A DNA stretch of 59,269 bases from Scytonema sp. UIC 10036 (GTDB lineage: Bacteria; Cyanobacteriota; Cyanobacteriia; Cyanobacteriales; Nostocaceae). The stretch lies in contig NZ_WJFC01000071.1 in the NCBI RefSeq assembly GCF_009725235.1, positions 1-59,269 on the forward strand, in the 5' to 3' direction. The position numbers were made by a program, and so were the translations under genes. Below the pieces are notes generated by a model. It searched no databases, was not told the DNA's origin, and was given only the letters and a program-made list of their open reading frames with translations. Below, piece after piece: positions 8,276 through 17,459 of the stretch. The stretch's first letter is position 1, and each line of letters opens with the position of its first letter.

Positions 8276-9340
8276 GTGTATTCTACCCTCGAGCAAAAGT
8301 ACAAACGCATTCAAAAAGAGTTAACAGCAGGGATGATTGCCCTCGGTGGTGTCTTTCTGGTTGGAACTTCATGGTACAAGTTCATAGAGGGCTGGTCTTG
8401 GGAAGACGCTGCTTATATGACTGTCATTACCTTGGCTACTGTAGGTTACGGTGAAACCCAACCCTTGGGAGCTAGAGGTAGATTGTTTACCATTGCCTTG
8501 ATTTTAATGGGAGTTGTTAGTATTGGTTACATTGTTAATAGATTTACTGAAGCTGTTATTGAAGGTTATTTTCAACAAGGAATTCGGCTAAGAAGACAGA
8601 GGCGTTTAATGGAATCCTTATCTGAACACTACATTATTTGTGGATTTAGTCGAACAGGTCGCCAAATTGCGATGGAGTTCGGAGCGGAGGGTGTCCCTTT
8701 TGTTGTGATTGACTCCCGTATAGAATCCGTACAAAAAGCCCAATCTCAAGGTTTTATTGTATACCAGGGTGATGCCACTTTAGATGAATCTTTGTTGAAA
8801 GTAGGAATCAATCGGGCAATCTGCATCGTAGCAGCGTTACCTTCAGATGCAGAAAATTTGTATATCGTTCTGTCAGCAAAAACATTAAATCCAAGTATTC
8901 GGGCGATCGCAAGAGCTAGTAATGAAGAAGCGTTACAAAAGTTACAGCGTGCTGGTGCAGATGCTGTGGTTTCTCCTTACATTACTGGTGGAAAGCGGAT
9001 GGCAGCAGCAGCCCTAAGACCTCAAGTGATGGACTTTGTCGATGGTATGCTTTCTGGGACAGACCGACAGCTTTATATGGAAGAATTTGTTCTTGATCCG
9101 ATAACCTGTCCTTTTGTTGGTCAAACTCTGGGACAGGCAAGATTGCGAGGACAAACAGGAGCATTACTTCTGGCTATTCGTCGGGCGAGTGGGGAACTGA
9201 TCGGTGGTCCCACGGCTGACACAGTTTTTATGGCGGGAGATGCTCTGATTGCTATGGGTACAGCCGAACAACTGCGTGCGCTTAACCAACTTTTAGGTCC
9301 TATTCGTTCTAAGACCTTACGGCGACCGAAAAAAGGTTAA
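8276..9340 (+). CDS. potassium channel protein with RCK (TrkA-N/TrkA-C) domains
   Basis: A 354-residue two-helix K+ channel subunit. The first membrane helix is near residues 18-36. The pore loop carries the selectivity filter TVGYGE (about residue 60), and the second helix (FTIALILMGVVSIGYIV) runs near 70-90. A cytoplasmic TrkA-N domain follows with YIICGFSRTGRQIAMEF (dinucleotide-binding GxGxxG variant) and VVIDSR, then a TrkA-C domain to the end. Such channels assemble as tetramers gated by ligands on the RCK ring. The start is GTG; no good Shine-Dalgarno site precedes it and the next Met is inside the first helix. Function as a K+-conducting channel is a family inference. Confidence 0.9.
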   Translation: MYSTLEQKYKRIQKELTAGMIALGGVFLVGTSWYKFIEGWSWEDAAYMTVITLATVGYGETQPLGARGRLFTIALILMGVVSIGYIVNRFTEAVIEGYFQQGIRLRRQRRLMESLSEHYIICGFSRTGRQIAMEFGAEGVPFVVIDSRIESVQKAQSQGFIVYQGDATLDESLLKVGINRAICIVAALPSDAENLYIVLSAKTLNPSIRAIARASNEEALQKLQRAGADAVVSPYITGGKRMAAAALRPQVMDFVDGMLSGTDRQLYMEEFVLDPITCPFVGQTLGQARLRGQTGALLLAIRRASGELIGGPTADTVFMAGDALIAMGTAEQLRALNQLLGPIRSKTLRRPKKG

Positions 9341-9441
9341 GTTATCTTAAAGTAATGCGATACGGCTGTCTTCCGTTAAGCGAAGCTTATCGCGCCACTA
9401 ACTATATGTCACTTCATTAATGCCGCTAGCATAGGTTAGGT

Positions 9442-9702
9442 TCAGCTGTCAATAATTTCAACATGAATGACTGGGTAGAAAACTCGTTTCTCTTCCTTCA
9501 CCCAGCCCTGACACAGGAGCTGATACCGATTTGAGTGACGATCGAACACGGGTACAACCTGTAAGGTATTCGGGATTAGGTTTTCAGGGATTGATTCTAA
9601 CAAGGTTTCGATGATGACTTGTTGGCAGATTTCAATAGGAACCATCTCGATCTCGTTTGATAGGGTATGTTGTGTTAAGGATGATGTTGATTGGGGTTCC
9701 AT
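9442..9702 (-). pseudogene. XisI-like protein, C-terminally truncated
   Basis: The 86 residues include VFDRHSNRYQLLCQGW and VFYPVIHVEIIDS, which follow the conserved core of XisI proteins (control of fdxN-element excision in heterocyst differentiation, widespread as XisH/XisI pairs in cyanobacteria). Intact XisI is about 110 residues and continues DGKIWI..., which is missing: the frame stops directly after IID-S. No xisH gene is adjacent. Either a remnant or a very divergent short member. Confidence 0.5.
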
Positions 9703-10149
9703 CGAACAATCACAAGAGCGTCAAATATCGATAGTGAATAGGCTAACACGATGAAGTGAGAGACTGTCTTGAAAGAAGGGTTGAGTGAAATAATTTGTAT
9801 AAATTACTTCAAGTATTGCAAGATAAGGAATACGATTAATCCCTAGGTATCCGAGTGGCATGCGGTAATGTAAGTATTGACCAAGTGCTTGATGGCAAAA
9901 TTCTACTAAATTGGTATATCAGTTTTCAAAATGCTTGAATGTATAGCACTCTAACTCACTGCTATCAAAATTCTAGATTCAGTAATAACACTAGTGACAT
10001 AATTTACTGATTTATTCTTCCGATTTTCATTTTCTGTCTAAGTATACTTAAGTCATGGGTCAATTTAAATACTAAAACTTCACCAATGCTCTGCGGAAAA
10101 AAGCGATCGCGTGGGAAGACTAAGAGCAGGTCATTGAGAGAGGTTGTGT
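9703..10149. other. intergenic, nothing recognised
   Basis: No credible coding frame on either strand. The stretch is AT-rich with one HIP1 site near 10105. It should hold the promoter of the downstream secreted protein, just ahead of the GAGAGAGG ribosome binding site. Confidence 0.5.
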
Positions 10150-10632
10150 ATGAAAACTTTGGGTGTTTTAGCGACGGTATTTTTATTAACAAGCGTTGTT
10201 CCTGCCTTTGCTCTCCCCAGTAACTATCAGATATCCAGTGGGTCTCGCGTATGGAGATGGGATACAAAGAATATGAAAATGTCTGACATTAGATTTAATC
10301 CTGAATTTCTTCTTTTGTCAGTACCTGCTTCAGAGTCTGATGGCAGTCAATTTAAATTGAAAGTACAGTGCGGTAATAACCCCAATTTTTACTACAAGCA
10401 ATTGGATTCATCTGGCAGAACTGTAAAAATGGGGAGAGACCAAGGGTTAGTGACCCAACTTTGCATCCAAGCCGCCGAAATCAGGGATGAGTATGTCCGT
10501 CAGCTGCTAGCTAGCGAGACTTGTACCCGCATAAATCTACAATATGGTATCCGCAGCATTCCCGTGGCTCAGTTTGGCGACATGGCTAAAAAGAAAGACC
10601 GCAACGACAACGGATTTGCATGCGATTTGTAA
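10150..10632 (+). CDS. secreted protein with C-terminal excalibur-like calcium motif
   Basis: About 160 residues. The N-terminus (MKTLGVLATVFLLTSVVPAFALPS) is a Sec signal peptide with a likely cut after FA/A-L. The C-terminus reads KKKDRNDNGFACDL, matching the DxDxDGxxC excalibur signature of small extracellular Ca2+-binding domains. The middle (residues 50-140) has no family I recognise. I prefer the ATG at 10150 to the TTG two codons earlier, because GAGAGAGG sits at proper spacing. Predicted periplasmic or surface; role unknown. Confidence 0.72.
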   Translation: MKTLGVLATVFLLTSVVPAFALPSNYQISSGSRVWRWDTKNMKMSDIRFNPEFLLLSVPASESDGSQFKLKVQCGNNPNFYYKQLDSSGRTVKMGRDQGLVTQLCIQAAEIRDEYVRQLLASETCTRINLQYGIRSIPVAQFGDMAKKKDRNDNGFACDL

Positions 10633-10868
10633 GTATAGCAGTATTTAGAGCAAGAAATACTCCAAGGTTCTCCTTTAAAATTGGCTGTTTGATTTTTACG
10701 TTATAGATTTTTGGGCAGTTTATCCATGTTTTATTGATTCAGGCGCTCGCATTGTTTACAAAACATTTTGTTCTTCGAGTAACCGTATAAATGCTGAATA
10801 TATCGGTCTGATTGACAGATTGATATACAAGTGCAAGCAATGAGACAACAACAAATAAGTAGAAGTAG

Positions 10869-11468
10869 ATGAAAAAGTTAGAAAAGATGAAGATAATTCA
10901 TTTATTTTTGTTAGTTATTGTGTTTTTAGCCATTTCGTCAACCTCTGAGAATAAGCAGCTAGGCGCAAATCAACTAAATCCACAGAAATTGGGTTTTTCC
11001 AGACCCACGAATTTCACATTTAGCGATAATCCTATGGTTGCTACTGTAGAAACCAAAAGTCAGAGTATGGATTCTTTAAATATTTCTGTAGATGATATTA
11101 AACTGACTTTAATGGCTCCTAAAGGCGCAAAAATTATTAAAAATTCTTGGGGAAGCATAGAAATTTATGCCGGAAAGAATTTTCAAATCGAAATCTGGGC
11201 TTTCCAGAACGAAAATAATATGATGGTCGAATTTAAAAAAGAAATAGAAAATAATGAGAGTAATCGTTTACAAAGATATTTAATCAATGAGGCAAATGTT
11301 ATTCTGTATGAAAGCAATGTGTACGGTCATTCACAATATCACCTCAGGAGTCATAAAATGTTTGGAAATCAATTAGTTACTTGCGAAAATCTTAAAGGAG
11401 AATTCTTTTCAGAGTCTGAGGCTAGATTAATGCTGAAATCTTGTCTTTCAATTGCTCAAAAGAAGTAG
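10869..11468 (+). CDS. hypothetical exported protein
   Basis: 199 residues. A basic N-terminus and hydrophobic stretch (KIIHLFLLVIVFLAISSTS) look like an uncleaved anchor or signal peptide. The remainder is a soluble domain with alternating beta-type pattern (IKLTLMAPKGAKIIKNSWGS, IEIYAGKNFQIEIWAF). Two late cysteines (VTCENL, KSCLSIA) could form a disulfide. I do not recognise a family. The next 160 bp are rich in HIP1 sites and hold no gene. Confidence 0.62.
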   Translation: MKKLEKMKIIHLFLLVIVFLAISSTSENKQLGANQLNPQKLGFSRPTNFTFSDNPMVATVETKSQSMDSLNISVDDIKLTLMAPKGAKIIKNSWGSIEIYAGKNFQIEIWAFQNENNMMVEFKKEIENNESNRLQRYLINEANVILYESNVYGHSQYHLRSHKMFGNQLVTCENLKGEFFSESEARLMLKSCLSIAQKK

Positions 11469-11632
11469 ATACGGAAAATTTAAGTACGAGCGGTTCACAC
11501 AATTGGCGATCGCCGAACGTAAATACTGCATTGTCGGCGTTGAAAGTGCGATCGCGAGCGCGGGACGAATACACTGCTCAAATGTCAGCCTGCTTTACAA
11601 TCGTGCAAGCAGCAATACGTATTTATTTGACA

Positions 11633-11917
11633 CTAGTTAACGGCTAGGAGCGTTTGGATAAACTTGTTGTGGTCATAGTCAGTAATAATCCACGTGCTAG
11701 TTCCTGAAGATAATTTTGCCCCCCATTGGTGATTCTTGCAGTAGATCTCGACCTCAGCCCAAGTTCCAATAGATTCGTCAATAGCACAGCAAGCTGCTAG
11801 GGGATCGTGAAACTTTTTTCCTGTAGGCTTCTTTTTTAGATAAACATCCATTCCCTGCCAAATATAAGTCAGCGCACGGCTCTTATCTTTGACCAAAAGT
11901 GGAATTTTAGAGCGCAA
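11633..11917 (-). pseudogene. nucleoside hydrolase, C-terminal remnant
   Basis: 94 codons with GKKFHDPLAACCAID, the His-Asp region that closes the active site of inosine/uridine-preferring nucleoside hydrolases, followed by EVEIYCKNHQWGAKLSSG and TWIITDYDH as in the family C-terminus. The Ca2+-binding DxDxGxDD N-terminus and some 200 residues are absent. The only start is a TTG without a ribosome binding site. I infer a 5'-truncated gene. Confidence 0.55.
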
Positions 11918-12057
11918 AGGAATAAGTATTGAAGGGGAGTACGAAGAGGGTTTTCTGAAGAGAATTACTATTGAAATTGCTAATTCTACATGAAAGTTTT
12001 AACAATTGTATGCCTTTTTAACGTGGCGACTTCTAAAGCTTTGCTGCTTTAATAAAA

Positions 12058-12276
12058 ATGGCAAGAGCGATCGCCATTAATTTCCGACTGTATTTGCCAA
12101 ATACCAAGATTTGGGATACATTCGTGCTGGAGTCTGCCTACTTGTACTTCGGGATTTCTATAGAGTTGCATGAATGGGTAACAGCATTAGAAATTGAAGA
12201 AGAATTAGAAAATCAAGAGGAGTCACAGCTAGAATCGCAAGGAAAAGAAAGTGTTTTTTTAGAAACAACCTCGTAA
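12058..12276 (+). CDS. hypothetical small acidic protein
   Basis: 72 residues ending in a strongly acidic tail (EIEEELENQEESQLESQGKES). Part of it, LPNTKIWDTFVLESA, is encoded again in decayed form at 14949-14999. It ends 21 bp before the next gene on the same strand, so the two may be co-transcribed. Family not recognised. Confidence 0.45.
   Translation: MARAIAINFRLYLPNTKIWDTFVLESAYLYFGISIELHEWVTALEIEEELENQEESQLESQGKESVFLETTS
12091..12138 (+). repeat. dispersed copy 1 of a short coding fragment
   Basis: This 48-bp stretch inside the small acidic gene is nearly the same as 14946-14993. Both encode LPNT.sWDTFVL.SA in the same sense, with mostly third-position differences. Confidence 0.6.
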
Positions 12277-12297
12277 AAAAAAATAGATAGTTAAGGT

Positions 12298-12849
12298 ATG
12301 CCTTTTATTGTTAAGAGTCGTCATCAACCACCTGAGAGTTTGCGTAAACGTTTTGCCAACGCACTCATCATTGATGTTACTTCCCGTGGTTCAGAACCTT
12401 GGGTTCGTTTCAGCCCCATGTATCCTCATGGAGGAATTCCCGTACCGTTCTCCCCTGGGTATTTCAGCACAACCGTTGAAGGGATCTGGCAAGGTTTGAA
12501 GGTTTTTGAGTCTATAGGTGTGGATGCAGCTAAAATGTTAATAACTGATATGAAAGGTATCAAACGCTCAACACGGAAGTATGGAAAAGTATTAGGTCAT
12601 CGTGCTGGCTTGACAGGAGAGCAGCTGCTGCCTTATGACAAAGCTCGTCGGCAAATTTACTTACCTTCTTACCGATGGGTACTGGAAAATTGTCTTTTGG
12701 ACTTGCTCAACGAACTCGAACAGCTTGGCACTGGCAAAACAGTCGTTTTGTTAGATTACGAAACTAATTGCGACTTGGACAACCTGTCACGTCCTTTATC
12801 GCATGCAGGTCTTATCAAGCTATACCTTGAGGGGAATTGGCCGACTTAG
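12298..12849 (+). CDS. conserved protein of unknown function (DUF6939-like)
   Basis: 183 residues, soluble. The conserved features I see are IIDVTSRGSEPWVRFSPMYPHG, IPVPFSPGYFS, VEGIWQGLKVFE, GHRAGL, YLPSYRWVLE and VVLLDYETNCDLDNLSRPLSHA. These match a bacterial family usually called hypothetical, probably DUF6939; I am not certain of the number. The many invariant Asp/Glu/His/Arg residues suggest an enzyme. Translation starts at ATG with AAGGT very close upstream. It may follow the small acidic gene in one transcript. Confidence 0.7.
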   Translation: MPFIVKSRHQPPESLRKRFANALIIDVTSRGSEPWVRFSPMYPHGGIPVPFSPGYFSTTVEGIWQGLKVFESIGVDAAKMLITDMKGIKRSTRKYGKVLGHRAGLTGEQLLPYDKARRQIYLPSYRWVLENCLLDLLNELEQLGTGKTVVLLDYETNCDLDNLSRPLSHAGLIKLYLEGNWPT

Positions 12850-13148
12850 GGTTTTTTTGAATTCAGACATTTTTATGAAACTCCCGCCTTTTTAGTACAA
12901 TTAAACTGTATGAGTGCTAATTGCCATTGGCTTACCTAAACACCACTGCCGATCGACGGCGAACGGTGGGCAGTGCCAACTCTACATGCAGGCGTGGAAT
13001 TTTAGAGCACCAAAGGGAGTAGTAAATTGTGCTTTTTTCCTACAGTTATTAAACTTGCTACATAGCAATCTTAAACGAGTTGTAAGAAAATTCACCCCCT
13101 TGGGGCCTAAGTTCAATTCTGTCCATTCTCCCTTCAACAAGCTCATAT
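12850..13148. other. intergenic, nothing recognised
   Basis: Between the two convergent genes. A 110-codon open frame crosses it but has a composition unlike protein and overlaps the next gene antisense. No repeats or RNA genes seen. Confidence 0.5.
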
Positions 13149-13658
13149 TCAGTCTAAAGTGTACTCAACCTCAAAGAGTTGCTCGTTGTGACGTTTTACT
13201 ACGTACAATTCCTGAAAGTCATTATTGTAATCCTCCTCTCCTTTAATATCCAGACAGGTGTATTGTCCTGCTATGCTAATGCAAGGTTGATCGTAAGTTT
13301 GATAAGAACAAAAATCGCTTTCAGATAATGGTCGATCGCAATAAAACGTGCCCGAAAAGTTTTCCCTAAAAGGAATGGCAGTTTTCATTAAAATACAGTA
13401 GCGACCATCCGCAGTGTGTAACGTATGCACTGTACCCCTTTGGGTAATACATGCTAAGCCAAAGGGTAGTTGGAGTTCGCGTGCGAAGTTTAAGGGCAAG
13501 TTTTGAGTTCTTACCCAATCCATTACTTTCTGAGATTTTTTAAGTGAAGCGATTCTCCGAATTTTGCTTATTAACAGGTATGGAAAAAAAATTATTCGCA
13601 CTAGTATAAAAACTACTTTTTCTTCCAGACTAAATCTTTCTTCTGGTACATTGTTCAT
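13149..13658 (-). CDS. hypothetical protein with N-terminal membrane segment
   Basis: 169 residues. VVFILVRIIFFPYLLISKI (about 14-32) is a hydrophobic anchor followed by a basic stretch, so the C-terminal domain should face the cytoplasm. That domain has YCILMKTAIPFRE and YCDRPLSE and an acidic end, with several Cys. No family recognised. Its only near neighbour is convergent with it, so it is probably monocistronic. Confidence 0.55.
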   Translation of the reverse strand: MNNVPEERFSLEEKVVFILVRIIFFPYLLISKIRRIASLKKSQKVMDWVRTQNLPLNFARELQLPFGLACITQRGTVHTLHTADGRYCILMKTAIPFRENFSGTFYCDRPLSESDFCSYQTYDQPCISIAGQYTCLDIKGEEDYNNDFQELYVVKRHNEQLFEVEYTLD

Positions 13659-13967
13659 ATAGTTTGTTTTGATAGCAAAACCCTCTTATTATAAGCTTCA
13701 CTAAAGACCTGTTATATCATGACCGGGTAATCAGTTACATTAAATACCCCACTCGCCTAATGCCGCACATGACGTAAGCCAATCAACCCCGGAGAAAATG
13801 GAAAATTTTTGGGGCGAGCGGGATAGCCATCGCATAACTGTCATAAAATTGCAATTACCTGGCAATTTCATTGGTTTAGCCAGATGAGGAATTGGAGGAA
13901 TTAGGCGATCGCCGTTCAGTTTTCATGAGTTAATTTCGTATAAATTCGTTAATTGGAAGAAGCGAGC

Positions 13968-14732
13968 GTGTTATTTAACATAGAAAATTTAGGTAGAGTT
14001 GAACTTGTACTGGGAGAAAAGTTATCCTCAAATCCACGATGGAGCCTGAGAGGAAACTCGCTGATAATCGGACAATATGATAGTGGTGAGACTCATGAAA
14101 AACACTTTCTGCAAACTATTGGCAGTGGCAATTGGTATTGGTCAGAGTTTGAAGAATATCGTTTTGGCAAAACAGATAATTTACTGCAAAGTGTTTGGTT
14201 TCACATACGTGAAGTCAATTTGGATTCAGAACAACGGCTCGCAACGTGGCAATCCCAGCCACCAGTGGAAGGTTTACTACGTTTAGTCTCCTCAGAACAA
14301 CTCAAACCAGAGATGGGTGATTTTCGCTTTTTTGAACCTAGTGGAAAATTCTTTACTTGCGTGACACAAGCAGCTCTTAAAGATTCAAAACATCGCCTAA
14401 GATTACGTATTGCCCGCGACTTTGATTTATTATTTGCTGACAACCAGTTTTGTGGCTGGTTACTTTCTAACCCTACCGATTACTTGGTCTATTTTTGGGA
14501 AGCTCCTTGCCCAATTCTTCAGGCAGAAGACAACTCTCTTGCCCTTTGGGTAAGTGAATATTTATATTTAGTAGCAGAGCCATACATTGACCTGATGGAA
14601 GAAGCAGCTCCCAAATTCCGAGAACAACTAGAAGAATTGCACAACAAAATTGACTTGAATTATGGAGCAGTGAATCAACGCCAAATTATTCATGATGCCA
14701 TCACAGATGTCATTGAAAAATTTTATGATTGA
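13968..14732 (+). CDS. hypothetical soluble protein
   Basis: About 254 residues, tryptophan-rich in the first half (NPRWSLRG, GSGNWYWSEFEEY, WFHIREV, LATWQSQPP) and ending in a helical region (EAAPKFREQLEELHNKID). I prefer the GTG at 13968 because GGAAGAAG precedes it; an in-frame TTG at 13953 is possible. No signal peptide or membrane helix. The upstream 13659-13967 gap shows nothing recognisable. Not a family I can name. Confidence 0.6.
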   Translation: MLFNIENLGRVELVLGEKLSSNPRWSLRGNSLIIGQYDSGETHEKHFLQTIGSGNWYWSEFEEYRFGKTDNLLQSVWFHIREVNLDSEQRLATWQSQPPVEGLLRLVSSEQLKPEMGDFRFFEPSGKFFTCVTQAALKDSKHRLRLRIARDFDLLFADNQFCGWLLSNPTDYLVYFWEAPCPILQAEDNSLALWVSEYLYLVAEPYIDLMEEAAPKFREQLEELHNKIDLNYGAVNQRQIIHDAITDVIEKFYD

Positions 14733-14945
14733 GCAGAACTGACAACAAAACAGGACGGATACAAAAATTTATGAAAATAGACAGAGAAGAGCAGTTGACT
14801 CGAAAGTTATTGGGCTACTTTATCTGCGATCGCATATCTTGTTTTATTGTTAACTGGTATTACTTATCGGTCTGCTTAGATTACCTAGGCGAAAGTGACG
14901 ATGAATGCCAAATTATAATGCCGACACACTCAGATTTGGGAATTG

Positions 14946-14999
14946 AATTTGCCAAATACTGAGAGTTGGGATACATTTGTGTTGGTGTCTGCCCTTTAA
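14946..14999 (+). pseudogene. dispersed copy 2: decayed fragment of the small acidic gene
   Basis: Reads LPNTESWDTFVLVSAL then a stop, corresponding to residues 13-28 of the protein starting at 12058. The surrounding sequence does not align, so only this piece was duplicated or survived. The stretch 15000-15200 contains no gene. Confidence 0.5.
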
Positions 15000-15200
15000 C
15001 TGAATTAAGATGTGAGGATGAATTCTCTTGGTAAATGTGAAGGGGTCTGTTTTAGCATTGTCTCCCATTCCCTCCAGGTTTTGTAGATTGAAGAGTTGTT
15101 GGATTGGTGATTAGATTCTTATGAAGGCACTCAAACTGTCACCCAGCTCGATTCTTTTCACAGTACTAAAGTATTATACTTCGTAGGATGTAAGCAGTAA

Positions 15201-15470
15201 TCAAGCGATCGCGCATTCCTCAAGATCGCCATCGAACAAATCTTGAATACAGGTAGCAACTATTTTAAGTGCCAAGGGATTACTACCGTAGCGATCGCAC
15301 AATAACTGCTTTTGTTGCAAAGAACCGACCACTCCTTTTGTTTGTAGCAATGAGATCGCTGCTTCAGGTGAGCCTTCGAGTCTTAAAGCACGCACTGCCA
15401 ATTCTATTCCTTCAAAAGCACCGATCTCCGCAGGTTTTTCTCGGCTAGTCAGCATCAGACAGCTTTGATG
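15201..15470 (-). pseudogene. NB-ARC/WD40-type ATPase fragment
   Basis: Read leftward the frame gives HQSC-LMLTSREKP, then EGSPEAAISLL and YGSNPLALKIVATCIQDL. This is the RNBS-B to GLPLALK-like part of the NB-ARC (STAND) ATPase module that cyanobacteria fuse to WD40 repeats. The Walker A and B part and the sensor repeats are absent. On the right it runs into a fragment of a different gene on the other strand, marking a breakpoint near 15470. The residual peptide has no expected activity. Confidence 0.68.
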
Positions 15471-15472
15471 TT

Positions 15473-15751
15473 TTGTTTCATGCTTTCCCTGACCACTACA
15501 CTCAGGTAGAAAATCTGTTTGAGGATGGAGAGTGGGCTATTTTAGAGTGGAAAGGTAGTGGCACTTGGCAAGGTGAGTTTGCCGGAATGCCTCCCAATGG
15601 TAAGTCGTATAAGTTACAAGGCTTCGCATTCTTTCACGTAACAAACGGGAAAATTTGTTTTCAGCGATTTCAACTGAGATCGGATTTCGGACTCTTTTGC
15701 ACTTTTGGTGATTTGCTTAAGGCAGAGCCAACTCCTATGCTAAGTAGGTAG
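15473..15751 (+). pseudogene. SnoaL-like ester cyclase, N-terminally truncated
   Basis: The frame opens in the middle of the fold with FHAFPDHYTQVENLFEDGEW, then LEWKGSGTWQGEFAGMPPNG and FAFFHVTNGKICFQRFQ, the second half of SnoaL-like proteins (about 130-150 residues, NTF2-like cone). The first helices are missing because the gene abuts the inverted NB-ARC fragment. The C-terminal 20 residues also diverge. Likely a remnant, though a start at the TTT-ATG boundary is possible. Confidence 0.6.
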
Positions 15752-15765
15752 GCAGAAAGAAACAG

Positions 15766-15832
15766 AAATGGCTAATTGCTAATGGCTAATGGATAATTGC
15801 TAATGACAAATGGCCCTTGACAAATGACGAGG
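15766..15832. repeat. short direct repeats (AATGGCTAATGG / CAAATGGC type)
   Basis: Iterated AATGGCTAAT and ATTGCTAATG units, then TGACAAATGGC and TGACAAATGAC. These slippage-type repeats are typical between genes in Nostocales. The same TGACAAATGAC motif recurs at 20706-20735 and inverted near 18795. Confidence 0.6.
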
Positions 15833-15874
15833 TTATTTGATTATCTAGTAAATTGGCGTTGCCAATAGCCTGAC

Positions 15875-16816
15875 ATGATGATTGGTCTTAAGAACATCAA
15901 AGCGCAGCAACGTGCTGTTTTACAGAAAATTTTTGACCTAGCCTCAAACCCAACGCCAAATGCTGCTCGGATGCAAGAACTGCTTCAAGCTTTGATGAGA
16001 ATCGTAACAGCGATCGAAAAGATTTGCTCCAATCAACAAACAACCCCTGCAAACCTCACAAGTTCTTCCCGTCAAATCTACTCATGGATGAAGTTTTTAA
16101 CCGATGAACGGAATCTGCAACTCCACGTACAAGCAACGTATCGGTTGCAGCATATTGCTCAACAAGCGTTTAGCGCACGGGGTCAAGATTCAGTTAAAGT
16201 TATTGTTGAGATAACGAACTTGGCAGGGTTGTACAGAAGCAAAATAGGAGAATATTTTGCCACTCTCATTGTGAGTGAAGGATTTATTAATGCACCAGAT
16301 GAAGTTTTACAAGTTTTGGTACAAGCGGCTTTATTTGGTAACAGTCGCAACACAACACGAGCAATGAAGGATTTTGCTAGTTCTGAGGAATATAGTGAAA
16401 TTCTGATGGAGCTAGATTTGATTGTAGAAGCGATCGCAGAAACTTCTACGGGAAAACACTACAATCTAGATAAATTATTTGACAAAGTTAATGAGGAGTA
16501 TTTTGCTGCTAAACTTGTAAAACCACGTTTAACTTGGAGCAAAATTCATACCTATAGAAAGTTTGCTCACTACGAACCAGCTAGAGATAGGGTAGTGATG
16601 AGCCTAACCCTAGATGACGATCGCATTCCCGAGTTTGTCGTCGAGTTTGTCTTGTATCACGAACTACTACACAAGTACCACGGTACAAAACTGGTTAACG
16701 GTAGGCGCATGGTTCATACATCAGAGTTTCGGACAAGCGAACGCAAGTTTAGGTTGTACAAAGAAGCTGAGGAATGGTTGAAGCAGATCTCCAGCTTCCA
16801 CAAGTCAGGGATCTAA
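15875..16816 (+). CDS. SprT-like zinc metallopeptidase domain protein
   Basis: 313 residues. The C-terminal third has VVEFVLYHELLHKYHG (HExxH zinc site with Glu as general base) and a downstream HTSEFRTSER that can give the third ligand. It is preceded by a beta-hairpin (RLTWSKIHTYRKFAHYEPARDRVVMSL) as in SprT/M48-like gluzincins. The first 200 residues are helical, with no recognised domain, and may be a substrate- or DNA-binding region. No signal peptide, so cytoplasmic. SprT-like proteins cleave DNA-crosslinked or other proteins in some systems; the role here is unknown. Confidence 0.72.
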   Translation: MMIGLKNIKAQQRAVLQKIFDLASNPTPNAARMQELLQALMRIVTAIEKICSNQQTTPANLTSSSRQIYSWMKFLTDERNLQLHVQATYRLQHIAQQAFSARGQDSVKVIVEITNLAGLYRSKIGEYFATLIVSEGFINAPDEVLQVLVQAALFGNSRNTTRAMKDFASSEEYSEILMELDLIVEAIAETSTGKHYNLDKLFDKVNEEYFAAKLVKPRLTWSKIHTYRKFAHYEPARDRVVMSLTLDDDRIPEFVVEFVLYHELLHKYHGTKLVNGRRMVHTSEFRTSERKFRLYKEAEEWLKQISSFHKSGI

Positions 16817-16940
16817 AATATGAACGCGCTCATGTTATGATATCGATTTGCATTTGCTACCCTAGATATAGTTTGGCACTGCTAGTGGCGAGCGCAATAA
16901 CGTTAAATCTCCCTGGCAGGGCAAGTGTATAAATAGTAAT

Positions 16941-17459
16941 ATGAGAGCTAGCGTTATGGCAAATTTTGATAGCAGAGCAGGACGTACTTATACCCAAGAA
17001 GAAGTTCAGAAAATACTTAATTTAGCGATCGCTCGTCAAGCTGATGACAAAGAGAAAGAATTTTCCTACGAACAACTGCAAGAAATTGCGGCTGAGTTAG
17101 AAATTTCTCCAGAATCACTGCAACAAGCCGAACGCGACTGGTTGGAAACACAAGGAGAAATGCAACAACGGCAAGCCTTTAACCTCTACCGTCAAGGAAG
17201 ATTTAAAAAGCGTTTTGGCAATTATGCAATTCTTAATATTTTTTTCATATCCTTGGATATGATAAGTGCTCCAGGTCTTTCCTGGTCTTTGTATATCTTA
17301 CTCGTTTGCGGGCTGTCCTTGGGACTGGACACTTGGAATACCTTTCTAGTTAAAGGTGATGAGTACGAAAAAGCTTTCCAACGCTGGCGTCGCAAGCACC
17401 AAGTGAAAAAATTCTTTAATTCAGTGGTCAATAGATGGTTGAGGGCTGTTAGTGGTTAG
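16941..17459 (+). CDS. 2TM-domain protein with N-terminal helical domain
   Basis: 172 residues. Residues 10-60 form a short domain (RTYTQEEVQKILNLAIARQA...EISPESLQQAERDW) like those found before 2TM domains in bacteria. It is followed by YAILNIFFISLDMI and SWSLYILLVCGLSLGLDTW, two membrane helices, and a basic tail. An alternative start is the ATG at 16956 (MANFDSR), which has GAGAG at a suitable distance. Family function is unknown; such domains are sometimes fused to histidine kinases. Confidence 0.65.
   Translation: MRASVMANFDSRAGRTYTQEEVQKILNLAIARQADDKEKEFSYEQLQEIAAELEISPESLQQAERDWLETQGEMQQRQAFNLYRQGRFKKRFGNYAILNIFFISLDMISAPGLSWSLYILLVCGLSLGLDTWNTFLVKGDEYEKAFQRWRRKHQVKKFFNSVVNRWLRAVSG

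Noticed and set aside
10004..10267. 87-codon minus-strand ORF
   Set aside because: It overlaps the signal peptide and first part of the secreted excalibur-type protein antisense and shows no family motifs.
11441..11647. Two overlapping plus-strand ORFs after the 10869 gene
   Set aside because: They consist largely of HIP1-rich intergenic sequence, have no ribosome binding site and overlap each other.
12914..13246. 110-codon plus-strand ORF
   Set aside because: Unlikely composition (Cys/His rich without pattern) and antisense overlap with the 13149 gene.
14729..14962. 77-codon plus-strand ORF right after the 13968 gene
   Set aside because: Starts with TTG overlapping a stop codon, ends inside the decayed duplicate fragment in another frame; no coding character.
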